Assembly (NCBI GenBank): GCA_947305645.1
Contig: CAMZEC010000007.1
Span: 1-55,767, forward strand
Direction: 5' to 3'
From: an uncultured Bacteroidales bacterium
GTDB lineage: Bacteria > Bacteroidota > Bacteroidia > Bacteroidales > UBA932
DNA: 55,767 nucleotides
Shown here one piece after another: positions 17,113 through 26,028 of the stretch. A program made the position numbers and the translations under genes. How positions within the stretch are numbered: position 1 is the stretch's first letter; every line of letters begins with the position of its first letter. Below the pieces are notes generated by a model that was not told the origin of the DNA, made no database searches, and saw only the letters and a list, made by a program, of their open reading frames with translations.

Positions 17113-18824
17113 TAGAGAAAATGACACGCTACGAGTTCATCCTGCTGAGCAGCAACAAGGATGAATTCATCTCCTCCCTTGGTGAATTGGGGGTTATGGA
17201 CATCAACCGTTCCTCCAAGCCCATCGACGAGCGTTCCTGGTGGATGTACTCCCGCCTGGAGGTGATTACCAATATGATGGGCGACCTCCGCAAGGACAAG
17301 AATCGCGAGATGGAGATACTTCTGGCCGAGAAAGAACGCCTGCTGAGGGAACACGCCGAACTCGAGCACTGGGGTGATTATGACAGGGAAAAGCTGCATG
17401 CTGTAGGTCTGCCGGTCCGCTTCTACTGCATGCCGGAGAAGAAATTCAAGCCGGAATGGGAGGAAGAATGCTTACTGCAGGTGTCTGACAGGGCGAACGG
17501 CAAGATATGGTTCGTCACCGTAGGAGACTTTGAGATACCGGCCAATCCCTTGCCCGAACCCGAGACCAGCATCTCCGAGATAGATGCCATGCTCATTGAG
17601 AGCGAAGCCAAGATCGGAGAGCAGAAGGCCCGTTTTGAACTCAAGAAGAGCGAACTTCCCGCTTTGGAGGCGGAGGCCGAGTCCATCAGGAAAGAACTTG
17701 AGCTTTACCTTGCCGGAAGGGCCGGAGAAGAGGCAGCCGAAGGCGTTATCACAGTCTACGAGGGCTTCGCCCCCAGCAGTGAGGATGGGCGTCTCAAAGA
17801 GGCTTTGGATGCCATGGACTGCGTCTGGTTTGCATCTAAAGCGAAGGTAGAGGATAACCCTCCTATCAAGCTTAAGAACAATAAGTTCGTCAAGCAGTTC
17901 GAATTGCTTACGGACATGTACGGAAGGCCGGATTACAATGAGTTCGACCCTACTCCCTACATCTCCGTCTTCTTCCTGCTTTTCTTCGCGATGTGCATGG
18001 GTGACGCCGGCTACGGCCTGCTGCTTTTCATAGGCGGATTCCTGCTTAAGAAGGTACCTAGCATGAAGAACATATCGACCCTTGTGAGCATGCTGGGAGG
18101 AGCTACATTCGTAGTGGGCATTATGATGCACACCTTCTTCGGTTACGACATAGCCACCCTGCCCTGGATACCCGGCTGGCTCAAGTCGATAATGATTACA
18201 GGGACCATAGGCGGCTTCGAGGCCCAGATGGTCATTGCCCTGGCCATAGGCGTGGTGCATCTCTGCCTTGCGATGGTGGTCAAGACGGTTTACGCAACCA
18301 AGAACAAGGGTTTCCTCGAATCCCTCAGCGTCTGGGGCTGGACCCTGCTCATTGTGGGCGGCGTAATAGTTGGCGCACTGGCCCTGTTCAAGCTGGTCCC
18401 TCCGGAAGTTACCAAGTGGATAATAATCTGCCTTGGAATCATCTCCGCCATGGGAATCTTCCTTTTCAACGATATACACCGCAACCCGCTGAAGAACATT
18501 GGTTCGGGGTTGTGGGAGACATATAATACCGTTACCGGTCTGCTGGGCGACGTGCTCAGCTACCTGCGACTGTACGCCCTCGGACTTGCCGGCGGAATGC
18601 TGGGCAAGGCGTTCAACGACATCGCAGCCATGACGATAGGAGACGGAGGCTTCGGCCCCGGATGGCTGGCCTTCGTGCTTATCCTGATTGTCGGTCACGC
18701 CCTCAACCTCGCCATGTGCTGCCTTGGCGCCTTCGTGCATCCCCTTCGACTCAACTTCCTAGAGTTCTTCAAGAATGCCGGTTACGACGGGAAGGGACGC
18801 GCATACAAAGCTTTAGAGAAATAA
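17109..18824 (+). CDS. ntpI: V-type ATPase subunit I (stator membrane subunit)
   Basis: A 571-residue protein with a soluble coiled-coil N-terminal half (to about residue 280) and seven or so membrane segments in the second half. The conserved SYLRLYALGLAGGMLG segment holds the arginine that serves the ion half-channels. It forms the ion path with the K ring. It is slightly shorter than many family members. Confidence 0.95.
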   Translation: MIEKMTRYEFILLSSNKDEFISSLGELGVMDINRSSKPIDERSWWMYSRLEVITNMMGDLRKDKNREMEILLAEKERLLREHAELEHWGDYDREKLHAVGLPVRFYCMPEKKFKPEWEEECLLQVSDRANGKIWFVTVGDFEIPANPLPEPETSISEIDAMLIESEAKIGEQKARFELKKSELPALEAEAESIRKELELYLAGRAGEEAAEGVITVYEGFAPSSEDGRLKEALDAMDCVWFASKAKVEDNPPIKLKNNKFVKQFELLTDMYGRPDYNEFDPTPYISVFFLLFFAMCMGDAGYGLLLFIGGFLLKKVPSMKNISTLVSMLGGATFVVGIMMHTFFGYDIATLPWIPGWLKSIMITGTIGGFEAQMVIALAIGVVHLCLAMVVKTVYATKNKGFLESLSVWGWTLLIVGGVIVGALALFKLVPPEVTKWIIICLGIISAMGIFLFNDIHRNPLKNIGSGLWETYNTVTGLLGDVLSYLRLYALGLAGGMLGKAFNDIAAMTIGDGGFGPGWLAFVLILIVGHALNLAMCCLGAFVHPLRLNFLEFFKNAGYDGKGRAYKALEK

Positions 18825-18832
18825 TTAACTAA

Positions 18833-19285
<453 letters not shown>

Positions 19286-19288
19286 TTC

Positions 19289-20593
19289 TTATCTGCACTT
19301 AAGCAGGGCATAGCCCCGCGGCGGTGCCGAAACCAAGGACTCCGTCTGGTTAATATTAGCAGCCAGGCGGAGTTCTTCCGGTATTGATACCGTGATCACG
19401 GACGCCTCTGCGCTGAAGTTGCAAAACACCAGCCATGCGGTCTCTTCGTCGTAACGCATGAAGACGAAATGTTTGTCCGGGGAGAAGCCATGAGCCGCCT
19501 TGCAGCAATAACAAAGGTCCCAATTCTTTCCGCTGAGGAAAACGGGTCGGCGGGATAAAGTGAGCAGTTCGCGATAACGGGAAAGCAACTCCTTGCGTGC
19601 GGCAGGCAGCTCCTGGCCTGTGGAAACATATTTGTACAGGTCGGACAGACCGGCTGGTTTACACCAATTGAAGATAGACGTACGGCCCTCGTGACCCTCT
19701 GCCGCATCCTCCCCCACTTCCTGGCCGGCGTACAGCATGAACGAAGCGCCGTTGAACAGCAGGTCGAACGCCAAGCCCCCCCATACTGCGTTTGCATCTC
19801 CGGCAAACCATGGCGAAGGTATGCGCTGCTCGTCGTGGTTCTCAAGGAAGTTCAGCATATTCTGCTGCCTGTCGCCTAGCCACTGCCAGTTCCAGCTCAG
19901 TTCCCTGGCTGAATGGGTACCGCATAGTATGCCGCGGATGATATCATAGCTGCCCGTCTTGTCATAAAGCAGGTCAAAGCCGCCCTCATCCAGATACCGG
20001 AGGTAATTATCCTGACTGTACACCTCGGCCACAAACAAAAGACCCGGGAATTCCCGTTTTACGGCCTTTATTACGCGTCCCAGAGCAGCGGAGGGTACCA
20101 GTTCCACCATATCGCAACGAAAGCCGTCAACGCCTTTCATAGCCCAGAAACGCAGTATCTTCAGGTATTCCGCCTCCGTCCGCGGGTCGGACCAGTCGAC
20201 TTTACGCGTGTCGGTCCAGTCGCCGTCGCAAAAATCGTGAACGGCAAGTTCACCCTCGTAGTCGCAACCTACATGGTTCGGGATAAAGTCTATCAGGCAT
20301 TTCAGGCCGGCCGAATGGATGCGTGCGACCAAAGATTCGAACTCCTGCATCCTGTTTCCCGGGTCGTCGGCGAGATACGGGTTTACGTCGTACCAGTCGC
20401 AGATGGCATACGGCGAGCCGGGGGTGCCTTTGACGAAGGGCTTGCCGCTGGAGTGCCTGGGTATGCCCGTAAGCCACAGGTAACCGGCCTCCATCGACTT
20501 AAGATACGCCAGCAATGCGGCGTCGCAGGAGGAGAACTTCCCTCCTCCCCACAGGCGCGGCAGCAACTGATATATTATGCACTTTTCGCTCAT
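19289..20593 (-). CDS. Cytoplasmic GH13 alpha-amylase family enzyme
   Basis: A 434-residue GH13 enzyme without a signal peptide. Region I is DFIPNHVG; the nucleophile is Asp161 in GFRCDMVE, the acid/base Glu190 in FVAEVYS and the transition-state Asp254 in LENHDEQR. A short beta-sandwich domain ends the protein. The family acts on alpha-1,4 or 1,6 glucans; with no export signal, intracellular glycogen or maltodextrin use is likely. The start at 20593 shares one base with the upstream stop (TGATG), so a longer N terminus is not needed. Confidence 0.9.
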   Translation of the reverse strand: MSEKCIIYQLLPRLWGGGKFSSCDAALLAYLKSMEAGYLWLTGIPRHSSGKPFVKGTPGSPYAICDWYDVNPYLADDPGNRMQEFESLVARIHSAGLKCLIDFIPNHVGCDYEGELAVHDFCDGDWTDTRKVDWSDPRTEAEYLKILRFWAMKGVDGFRCDMVELVPSAALGRVIKAVKREFPGLLFVAEVYSQDNYLRYLDEGGFDLLYDKTGSYDIIRGILCGTHSARELSWNWQWLGDRQQNMLNFLENHDEQRIPSPWFAGDANAVWGGLAFDLLFNGASFMLYAGQEVGEDAAEGHEGRTSIFNWCKPAGLSDLYKYVSTGQELPAARKELLSRYRELLTLSRRPVFLSGKNWDLCYCCKAAHGFSPDKHFVFMRYDEETAWLVFCNFSAEASVITVSIPEELRLAANINQTESLVSAPPRGYALLKCR

Positions 20594-22767
20594 CAGAAAG
20601 GATATCCTACGCCGAAATGGACTGATGAGCCTCCGCTGCGGAACCACTCTACGGGGCGAATCCATCGGTCGTTACCGTTAAGAGAAGGTTCGAAAATCTT
20701 CAAACCCCAGTCGAGGCGCAGCAGGATGAAATTGAGGTTGAGCCTGAGTCCGACACCCCAGTCGAGTCCGAATGTCTCTATCCACGGAGCCCTGTCGACC
20801 GGGAATGGATAATCATCGCTGTCTCCAGTCGGATCCTGGAAGTCCCATACGTTTCCGGCCTCAGCGAACAATGCCCCTTCGAACTTCCAGAAGAGCTTCT
20901 GGCGCAATTCCAGATCGAACTCCAGCTTGGTCTCTCCGGCCTGGCTGGCAATCTGGAAAATGCCGAAAGGCTTGTCGGAACCGGGACCGAGGGCTCGGGC
21001 CTGCCAGCCACGCATACTGCTTGCTCCACCTACGTAGAACTGCTTTTCATACGGCATGTACTGAGATACTCCGTAGCCGTGTCCTATGCCACCGGTGAAG
21101 TTGACGGCAAGCTTGGTGTTCGGAGAGAACATGAAACAGTGGGAAAGGTTGAGCTCTCCCCTCGCATACTGTGCATAGTGCATTCCGAATAAAAGCTTCT
21201 CACCATATTCGTCTTCCGGTAAGATGGGATTGAAAAGTGAGATTATATTTCCTGCAACGTCGAATGCGAAGCGTATTGTAGTATAGCCTCCTTTCGGAAT
21301 TACGCTGGTGTCCGTAGTCCAGTACATCTGTCCGCCCAAACCGGCGTCGATATGGTCGTAGAAAGACTCCAGAAGGGCATAATTACTGAACAGGGTGGTG
21401 AAAAAATCAGGATTGATGTAGCCGGTTTTCACAATAGTTGTCCTGAAGGGATACAGCTGGTAAAAGATATTGTTGTTGTTGCCGGTGTAACCGAATGAGG
21501 CGTTGGCGATAAAGCGTTTGAACTCCGGTCTGTCCTGGTAATTATATGAGCCTTTGAATTCGGTACGGGGAATGTTGGGTCCCTTGAATACGCTGTACGG
21601 CAAGCCAAGGAACCTGGGGAGGCTCAGACTTACGTTGACGCCGAACTCATTGGCCATGATATCGGTAGAGAACTGGCGCTGGAAGTTGCCTGAGAAGCCG
21701 ATGGAGAACCATTCTCCCCCATGGAAGATGTTCTTGTTGTAGAAGCTCAAGGCAGGAGAAATGCCGAAGAATCCGTTGGCATTGGTGGACGCCTCGAGGT
21801 TGATTTTCACACCTTTTGTCTTGCTCGGGCTCAGGGTGACATTACAGTCGACTATTGCGCTGTCTGCCGGGGACATCTCCACCGCAACGTTATTGAAGAG
21901 CCTCAAAGACGAGAATCGCTGATAATTAATGCTAGCTACTTTCTCGCTGTAGAGGTCGCCCGGCTTTATTATGTTCACATCCCGCAAGATTTTCTCCCTG
22001 AACGGCACGGTAGAGGTGTGGGAGATATGAACCTTTCCTATGTGGTATTTGGCAAGCGGCAGTGCGTTAGTTTCAGCTTCTTTTCGGGAATACTCGCGTA
22101 TTTCGTAAGTGAGAGTATTGCGTGGCCCCAGAGTGTCGGCTTCGAAGAAATAGTTGAACTTACTCAAGTCGTAGTATCCTTTGTTGCGGAAAAACGCCGC
22201 GCCGCGTTCACTTTCCTTTTCCAGAGCTTTTTCCGACAGCCAGTCCCCTTCCTTAACCATTATGTTTTTGACATCCTCTGCAAAATCTTCTGCAAACTCA
22301 CCTTCGGGCACTTTGAATATGACGCTGTCGATACGGCAGCGATTACCTGGAGTAACGGTATAGGTAACCTTTACGTTCTTTTTGACAGTATCAGCTTTAG
22401 CTGTAACTTCAGAATTGTAATAACCCAGATAGTCAAGGTGTCGGGCAATGTTTTCGCAGGAACTGCCCAGCAGGTTTCCGTTAAATACCACAGGGGCGCT
22501 TCCGACCTTGCGCAGGGAGTTGTTCAGCCAGTCATCTTTAACAGGGTTTGACCAGTTGTAAATCCAGGTGGTAATTGTAGCGTTGCTCGTCTGCTGCTTC
22601 ACGTAAGACGACACGTCGCCGGATGAGAGTCCTGCCGGATCGCCGTTAAATACAATCTTGTTGGAGGCAAGCCTGTACTTTCCTTCCGGCAGCACCCTGG
22701 TGGTGCTGCAGGCGAGCAAAAGGCCCACAGACATCGTCAGGACGACTATTACCAAACAACGCCTCAT
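20593..22767 (-). CDS. TamA/BamA-family outer membrane lipoprotein (TamL-like)
   Basis: A 724-residue Omp85-family protein. The signal peptide ends with a lipobox LLAC, POTRA-like domains fill roughly residues 30-330, and a C-terminal beta barrel ends in VHFGVGYPF with the terminal Phe of outer-membrane proteins. The GGASSMRGW motif of the barrel lock region is present. The lipid anchor is typical of TamL of Bacteroidota, which works in the outer-membrane assembly/transport TAM system. No tamB gene is next to it in the window. It overlaps the upstream methyltransferase gene by four bases. Confidence 0.9.
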   Translation of the reverse strand: MRRCLVIVVLTMSVGLLLACSTTRVLPEGKYRLASNKIVFNGDPAGLSSGDVSSYVKQQTSNATITTWIYNWSNPVKDDWLNNSLRKVGSAPVVFNGNLLGSSCENIARHLDYLGYYNSEVTAKADTVKKNVKVTYTVTPGNRCRIDSVIFKVPEGEFAEDFAEDVKNIMVKEGDWLSEKALEKESERGAAFFRNKGYYDLSKFNYFFEADTLGPRNTLTYEIREYSRKEAETNALPLAKYHIGKVHISHTSTVPFREKILRDVNIIKPGDLYSEKVASINYQRFSSLRLFNNVAVEMSPADSAIVDCNVTLSPSKTKGVKINLEASTNANGFFGISPALSFYNKNIFHGGEWFSIGFSGNFQRQFSTDIMANEFGVNVSLSLPRFLGLPYSVFKGPNIPRTEFKGSYNYQDRPEFKRFIANASFGYTGNNNNIFYQLYPFRTTIVKTGYINPDFFTTLFSNYALLESFYDHIDAGLGGQMYWTTDTSVIPKGGYTTIRFAFDVAGNIISLFNPILPEDEYGEKLLFGMHYAQYARGELNLSHCFMFSPNTKLAVNFTGGIGHGYGVSQYMPYEKQFYVGGASSMRGWQARALGPGSDKPFGIFQIASQAGETKLEFDLELRQKLFWKFEGALFAEAGNVWDFQDPTGDSDDYPFPVDRAPWIETFGLDWGVGLRLNLNFILLRLDWGLKIFEPSLNGNDRWIRPVEWFRSGGSSVHFGVGYPF

Positions 22768-23468
22768 CTTCTCCTGAATTCCGACAAAACAATGGCGCAA
22801 GCGGTTGCCACGTTGAGCGATTCCGCTCCCCGGCCGTTCTTGGCATAAGAAGGTATCAGAAGGCGGCTGCTGGCCAGCGCTCCGACTTCCGGAGAAATGC
22901 CGGATGCCTCATTCCCCATGATTATCAAGCCCTCGTCAGCAAGAGTCTGTGTGTACATGTTCTCCCCGTTCAGGAAGGTGCCGTAAACCGGCATGTCCAT
23001 GGAGCGGAAACGACGGCAAATGTCTTCCAGGTCGCAGTAAACCACCTCCACACGGAATATGGAGCCCATGGATGCCTGCACCACCTTGGGATTGAAGACT
23101 TCCACGCAGTCCTGGGAGGCGAAAACGGTACTGATGCCGAACCAGTCAGCCAGGCGGATTATGGTACCCATGTTACCCGGATCGCGAATAGCATCGAGTC
23201 CAAGATAAAGGCCGCGTTCCAGAACAAGTCCCTTGGGTGCCGGCTTGTCGACCACGGCAAGCACGGGCGAGGGAGAACTCAGGGAAGACATGCGCGACAT
23301 GACTTCTTCTCCCACTTCTTCCGCCCTGTATACCGCAGAAACCCTGAATCCTGAGCACAAAGCCTCTTCTACGAGCTTTTCGCCTTCTACGGCGAACTGT
23401 CCGTATTCATCTCGGAACTTTTTTTCTTTCAGGGATTTAATGCGTTTTATCTCAGCGTTGGTCAACAT
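22764..23468 (-). CDS. TrmH/SpoU-family RNA 2'-O-methyltransferase
   Basis: A 234-residue SPOUT methyltransferase. The N-terminal substrate-binding domain (EGEKLVEEAL) is followed by IRDPGNMGTIIRLADWFG (motif 1), IIMGNEASGIS (motif 2) and the final ESLNVATACAIVLSE (motif 3), which make the AdoMet knot. It methylates a ribose in rRNA or tRNA. The ATG at 23468 is chosen; a GTG nine bases upstream is an alternative. It is first in the operon with the TamL-like and GH13 genes. Confidence 0.93.
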   Translation of the reverse strand: MLTNAEIKRIKSLKEKKFRDEYGQFAVEGEKLVEEALCSGFRVSAVYRAEEVGEEVMSRMSSLSSPSPVLAVVDKPAPKGLVLERGLYLGLDAIRDPGNMGTIIRLADWFGISTVFASQDCVEVFNPKVVQASMGSIFRVEVVYCDLEDICRRFRSMDMPVYGTFLNGENMYTQTLADEGLIIMGNEASGISPEVGALASSRLLIPSYAKNGRGAESLNVATACAIVLSEFRRR

Positions 23469-23485
23469 TTCCCTCACCTTTATTA

Positions 23486-23516
23486 TTGCAAATTTAACAA
23501 TAAATCCTTAAGTTTG
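23486..23516 (+). promoter_or_regulatory. Promoter of the YegP-like gene
   Basis: TTG (23486-23488), a gap of exactly 20 bases, then TAAGTTTG (23509-23516), matching the -33/-7 layout of Bacteroidota promoters. Confidence 0.75.
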
Positions 23517-23540
23517 CGAAACACAATTAAATAATCAGAA

Positions 23541-23870
23541 ATGGGAAAGTTTGTCATTACTCTCAGAAAGAACGGAGAATTCCAGTTCAACCTCAAAGCC
23601 ACTAATGGCCAGGTCATCCTCACCAGCGAGGGTTACAACACCAAGGCCGCTTGCCTTAACGGTGTAGAGTCCGTAAAGAAGAACGCCCCCGTAGAGGCCC
23701 GTTACGAGATCAAGGTTGCCAAGAACGGCAAGCCTTTCTTCAACCTCAAGGCTACTAACGGACAGGTCATCGGCGCAAGCCAGATGTATGCTTCCGAGCG
23801 CACCATGAAGGCAGGTATCGCTTCCGTGATGAAGAACGCTCCCGAGGCTCCCGTTGTGGAAGAGCTTTAA
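23541..23870 (+). CDS. YegP-like protein with two DUF1508 repeats
   Basis: A 109-residue protein made of two DUF1508 units (about residues 8-50 and 60-102). Both contain the phrase FNLKATNGQVI and end with a KNAP segment. The family (E. coli YegP, UPF0339) is small and cytoplasmic, and its biochemical role is unsettled. The gene stands alone between its own promoter and a strong hairpin terminator that is also the left terminal repeat of the insertion element. Confidence 0.9.
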   Translation: MGKFVITLRKNGEFQFNLKATNGQVILTSEGYNTKAACLNGVESVKKNAPVEARYEIKVAKNGKPFFNLKATNGQVIGASQMYASERTMKAGIASVMKNAPEAPVVEEL

Positions 23871-23890
23871 TTCTCCCCCATTGTCCAAAC

Positions 23891-23937
23891 AAAAGAGGGT
23901 GACTAAAAAGTCGGAAGACTGATAGTCACCTTCTTTT
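23891..23937 (+). terminator. Hairpin terminator of the YegP-like gene, overlapping the left end of the insertion element
   Basis: A 15-base stem, AAAAGAGGGTGACTA (23891-23905) with TAGTCACCTTCTTTT (23923-23937), has one G-T pair. An inner AGTC-GGAA-GACT stem sits in the loop and a T run follows. Confidence 0.8.
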
Positions 23938-23951
23938 TTGTTTGTAAGGCA

Positions 23952-24148
23952 AGGCTACGAGCCGTCAGGCGGCCAGCCCCTGGCGGAACTCCGTTCGCCG
24001 CGCCCAGCGCGGCTGCACTCCGGCCCCTCCCACAATCTACTTCGTCCCGCTGACGCGTAACTCGTATCTTGCGGGCCCCTCCCCCTGCCCGTGTCCGGGG
24101 GTGGACACGCCCGCCAGGGTCTGCAGCCTGCCAGTCATCTCCGCCTTG
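23952..24148. repeat. GC-rich subterminal block, left copy
   Basis: About 195 bases sharing long identical stretches with 51742-51935 (for example GCGGAACTCCGTTCGCCGCG and CACAATCTACTTCGTCCCGC) and, inverted, with about 25803-25955. It contains a six-base stem GTGTCC/GGACAC (24091-24096 and 24103-24108). Confidence 0.8.
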
Positions 24149-24201
24149 GCCCGAGAGCCAAAAATAAATAGCTATCCTTTTGAAGTTCAATCGGATAGCT
24201 A

Positions 24202-24232
24202 TTGCTTTTCTGATAGATTATTACTATATTGT
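24202..24232 (+). promoter_or_regulatory. Probable transposase promoter
   Basis: TTG (24202-24204), a gap of 20 bases, then TATATTGT (24225-24232), an imperfect match to TAnnTTTG. It lies inside the insertion element, 33 bases before the transposase start. Confidence 0.45.
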
Positions 24233-24265
24233 AAGTGCGAAAAACAGTTAAATAACTATCAGGCA

Positions 24266-25894
24266 ATGGCAAAGGTAGTCTTTAAATCTTACAATCAAAA
24301 CGATAATCTGCTTTTTCCTCCATGTCTTGGGGACTTTATTGCAGAAAACGACCCTGTACGAGTGCTGAATGCAATCGTAGACAACCTTGATATCAGCCGT
24401 ATCGAGGACAGCTACGAAGGTGGCGGAGCCAGCAGTTATAATCCCAGAATGCTGGTGAAGGTAGTTTTCTACGCATATCTGCAGAACGTCTACTCCGGAC
24501 GCAAGATGGAACAGTTGCTCAAACGCGACGTGAACTTCATGTGGCTCAGTGGGATGCAGCGCCCGGACTTCAACACAATCAACCTGTTCCGCAAGAACCG
24601 TCTCGCTGATGTCGTGGACGATATCTTTACCCAGGTGGTGCAGATGCTGGTTGATGGCAAGTTCGTATCGCTTGACGTGCAGTATATCGATGGCACCAAG
24701 ATAGAGGCGTCCGCAAACAAGTACACCTTCGTATGGAAAAAGGCCACCAGAACCAACCAGGGAAAGCTTGACAAGAAGATGAAAGCAATCCTTGCAGAGG
24801 CGGAGCGGGAGTTGAATATGGAGCTTGGGGAGCCTTCAGAAGAAGTAATGACATCCGAGGAAATCAAGGCGCGAACCGACAAGATCATAGCCGAGATGGA
24901 CGAAAAGGGCGTCAGTGACAAGAACTTACGGAAGACGATCAAGGAGGTTCGAGAAGAACATGTGTCAAAAATGAAGGAATATGAGGACAAGCTTGAGACT
25001 CTAGGAGAGCGGAACAGTTACAGCAAGACGGATCCTGATGCATCGTTCATGCGTATGAAGGAGGATGCCATGAACAATGGCCAGACCAAACCAGGTTACA
25101 ACATCCAGATATCTACAGAGAATCAGTTCATCACTCACTATTCCACATCTTGGAGGGCCAATGACTGGGGCACCTTCATCAACCATATGGACTCGTTTGA
25201 GGAGCGGTACGGAAAGCATAGTAATGAAGTGGTTGCCGACGCCGGATATGGAAGTGAAGAAAACTACGAGTATCTGGATATCAATGAGATAGATGGATAC
25301 GTCAAGTATAATATGTTCCACACTGAGCTGAAAAAGAAAACCATCAAGAATCCTTTCCTCCCGGAACATCTCTATTACAACAAGCAAAACGACTTCTTCG
25401 TCTGTCCTATGGGGCAACATATGACGTATGCTGGCAATAAGCAACGAATCTCCGACTTAGGGTATGTTAGTCAGACAAAGCTGTATCAGGCTCAAAACTG
25501 TGAAGGCTGTCCTCTGAGATGTCTCTGCTTTAAGGGGAAAGGGAACAGGGTCATAGATGTAAACGTTAAGAGCAGGATGTATCGGGATAAGGCAAAGGAA
25601 ATGCTGACGAGCGAGCGCGGCCTTTATCACAGAAGTATGCGACCTGTTGAACCTGAAGCCGTCTTCGGCCAGATCAAATACGACGGTGGCTTCAAGCGCT
25701 TCCATTATCGCGGCAACAGGCTCGTCAAGGCCGAGTTCGCCACGCTCGCCATTGCACATAACATAAAGAAAATGGCCTCGAAGATGTGCGCGGAACGCAA
25801 TCAGCAGGCGGCAGTCACCCCACGGAAGGCGTGTCCACCCTCGGACACGTTAGAGGGAGGGGCCCGACGGATGCAAGTTATCGCGCAGCGATGA
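24266..25894 (+). CDS. IS1182-family DDE transposase
   Basis: A 542-residue transposase. The YIDGTKIEASANKYTFVWKKA segment (about residues 145-165) is typical of IS1182 and carries the first catalytic Asp, ADAGYGSEENYEYL gives the second acidic region, and a cysteine cluster (CEGCPLRC...C) lies before the final conserved QIKYDGGFKRFHYRG stretch. The ATG at 24266 is the family start; 55 codons of open frame upstream are read-through of the element's end. The last ~25 codons run into the right subterminal inverted block, so the C-terminal tail is partly dictated by the repeat. The frame is intact and the enzyme may be active. Confidence 0.95.
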   Translation: MAKVVFKSYNQNDNLLFPPCLGDFIAENDPVRVLNAIVDNLDISRIEDSYEGGGASSYNPRMLVKVVFYAYLQNVYSGRKMEQLLKRDVNFMWLSGMQRPDFNTINLFRKNRLADVVDDIFTQVVQMLVDGKFVSLDVQYIDGTKIEASANKYTFVWKKATRTNQGKLDKKMKAILAEAERELNMELGEPSEEVMTSEEIKARTDKIIAEMDEKGVSDKNLRKTIKEVREEHVSKMKEYEDKLETLGERNSYSKTDPDASFMRMKEDAMNNGQTKPGYNIQISTENQFITHYSTSWRANDWGTFINHMDSFEERYGKHSNEVVADAGYGSEENYEYLDINEIDGYVKYNMFHTELKKKTIKNPFLPEHLYYNKQNDFFVCPMGQHMTYAGNKQRISDLGYVSQTKLYQAQNCEGCPLRCLCFKGKGNRVIDVNVKSRMYRDKAKEMLTSERGLYHRSMRPVEPEAVFGQIKYDGGFKRFHYRGNRLVKAEFATLAIAHNIKKMASKMCAERNQQAAVTPRKACPPSDTLEGGARRMQVIAQR

Positions 25895-25955
25895 CGCCGC
25901 AGACGTTGGGAGGGATGGAGTGAGCGAAGCGAACGGAAGCTTCCGGGAGCGAGCT
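25803..25955. repeat. GC-rich subterminal block, right copy (inverted)
   Basis: Reverse complement of the left block with lower identity. Shared marks are CAGGCGGCAG, GGCGTGTCCACC...CGGACAC (mini-hairpin arms at 25831-25836 and 25843-25848) and GAGGGGCCCG. It overlaps the end of the transposase gene. Confidence 0.65.
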
Positions 25956-25981
25956 GCCGCTGCTGGTGTCCGCGCACATAT

Positions 25982-26025
25982 AAAAGAGAAGGTGACCAAT
26001 AATCTCTTATTAGTCACCCTCTTTT
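25982..26025 (-). terminator. Hairpin terminator of the phosphofructokinase gene, overlapping the right end of the insertion element
   Basis: Read on the minus strand, AAAAGAGGGTGACTAA pairs with TGGTCACCTTCTCTTTT, with a bulge, across an inner AATAAGAGATTATT loop, and ends in a T-rich tract. It starts only three bases after the gene's stop codon. Confidence 0.75.
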
Positions 26026-26028
26026 GTT

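Noticed and set aside
17472..18740. 422-codon open frame on the minus strand opposite ntpI
   Set aside because: Shadow of a conserved gene; His/Gln-rich composition with no domain.
20594..20665. Longer N terminus for the GH13 enzyme
   Set aside because: The extra residues are basic and low in complexity, come from inside the upstream gene, and the start at 20593 fits the TGATG coupling and the domain start.
24101..24265. In-frame extension of the transposase N terminus into the left end of the element
   Set aside because: IS1182 transposases begin near the MAKVVFKSYN segment; the extra codons translate the repeat and precede the likely promoter.
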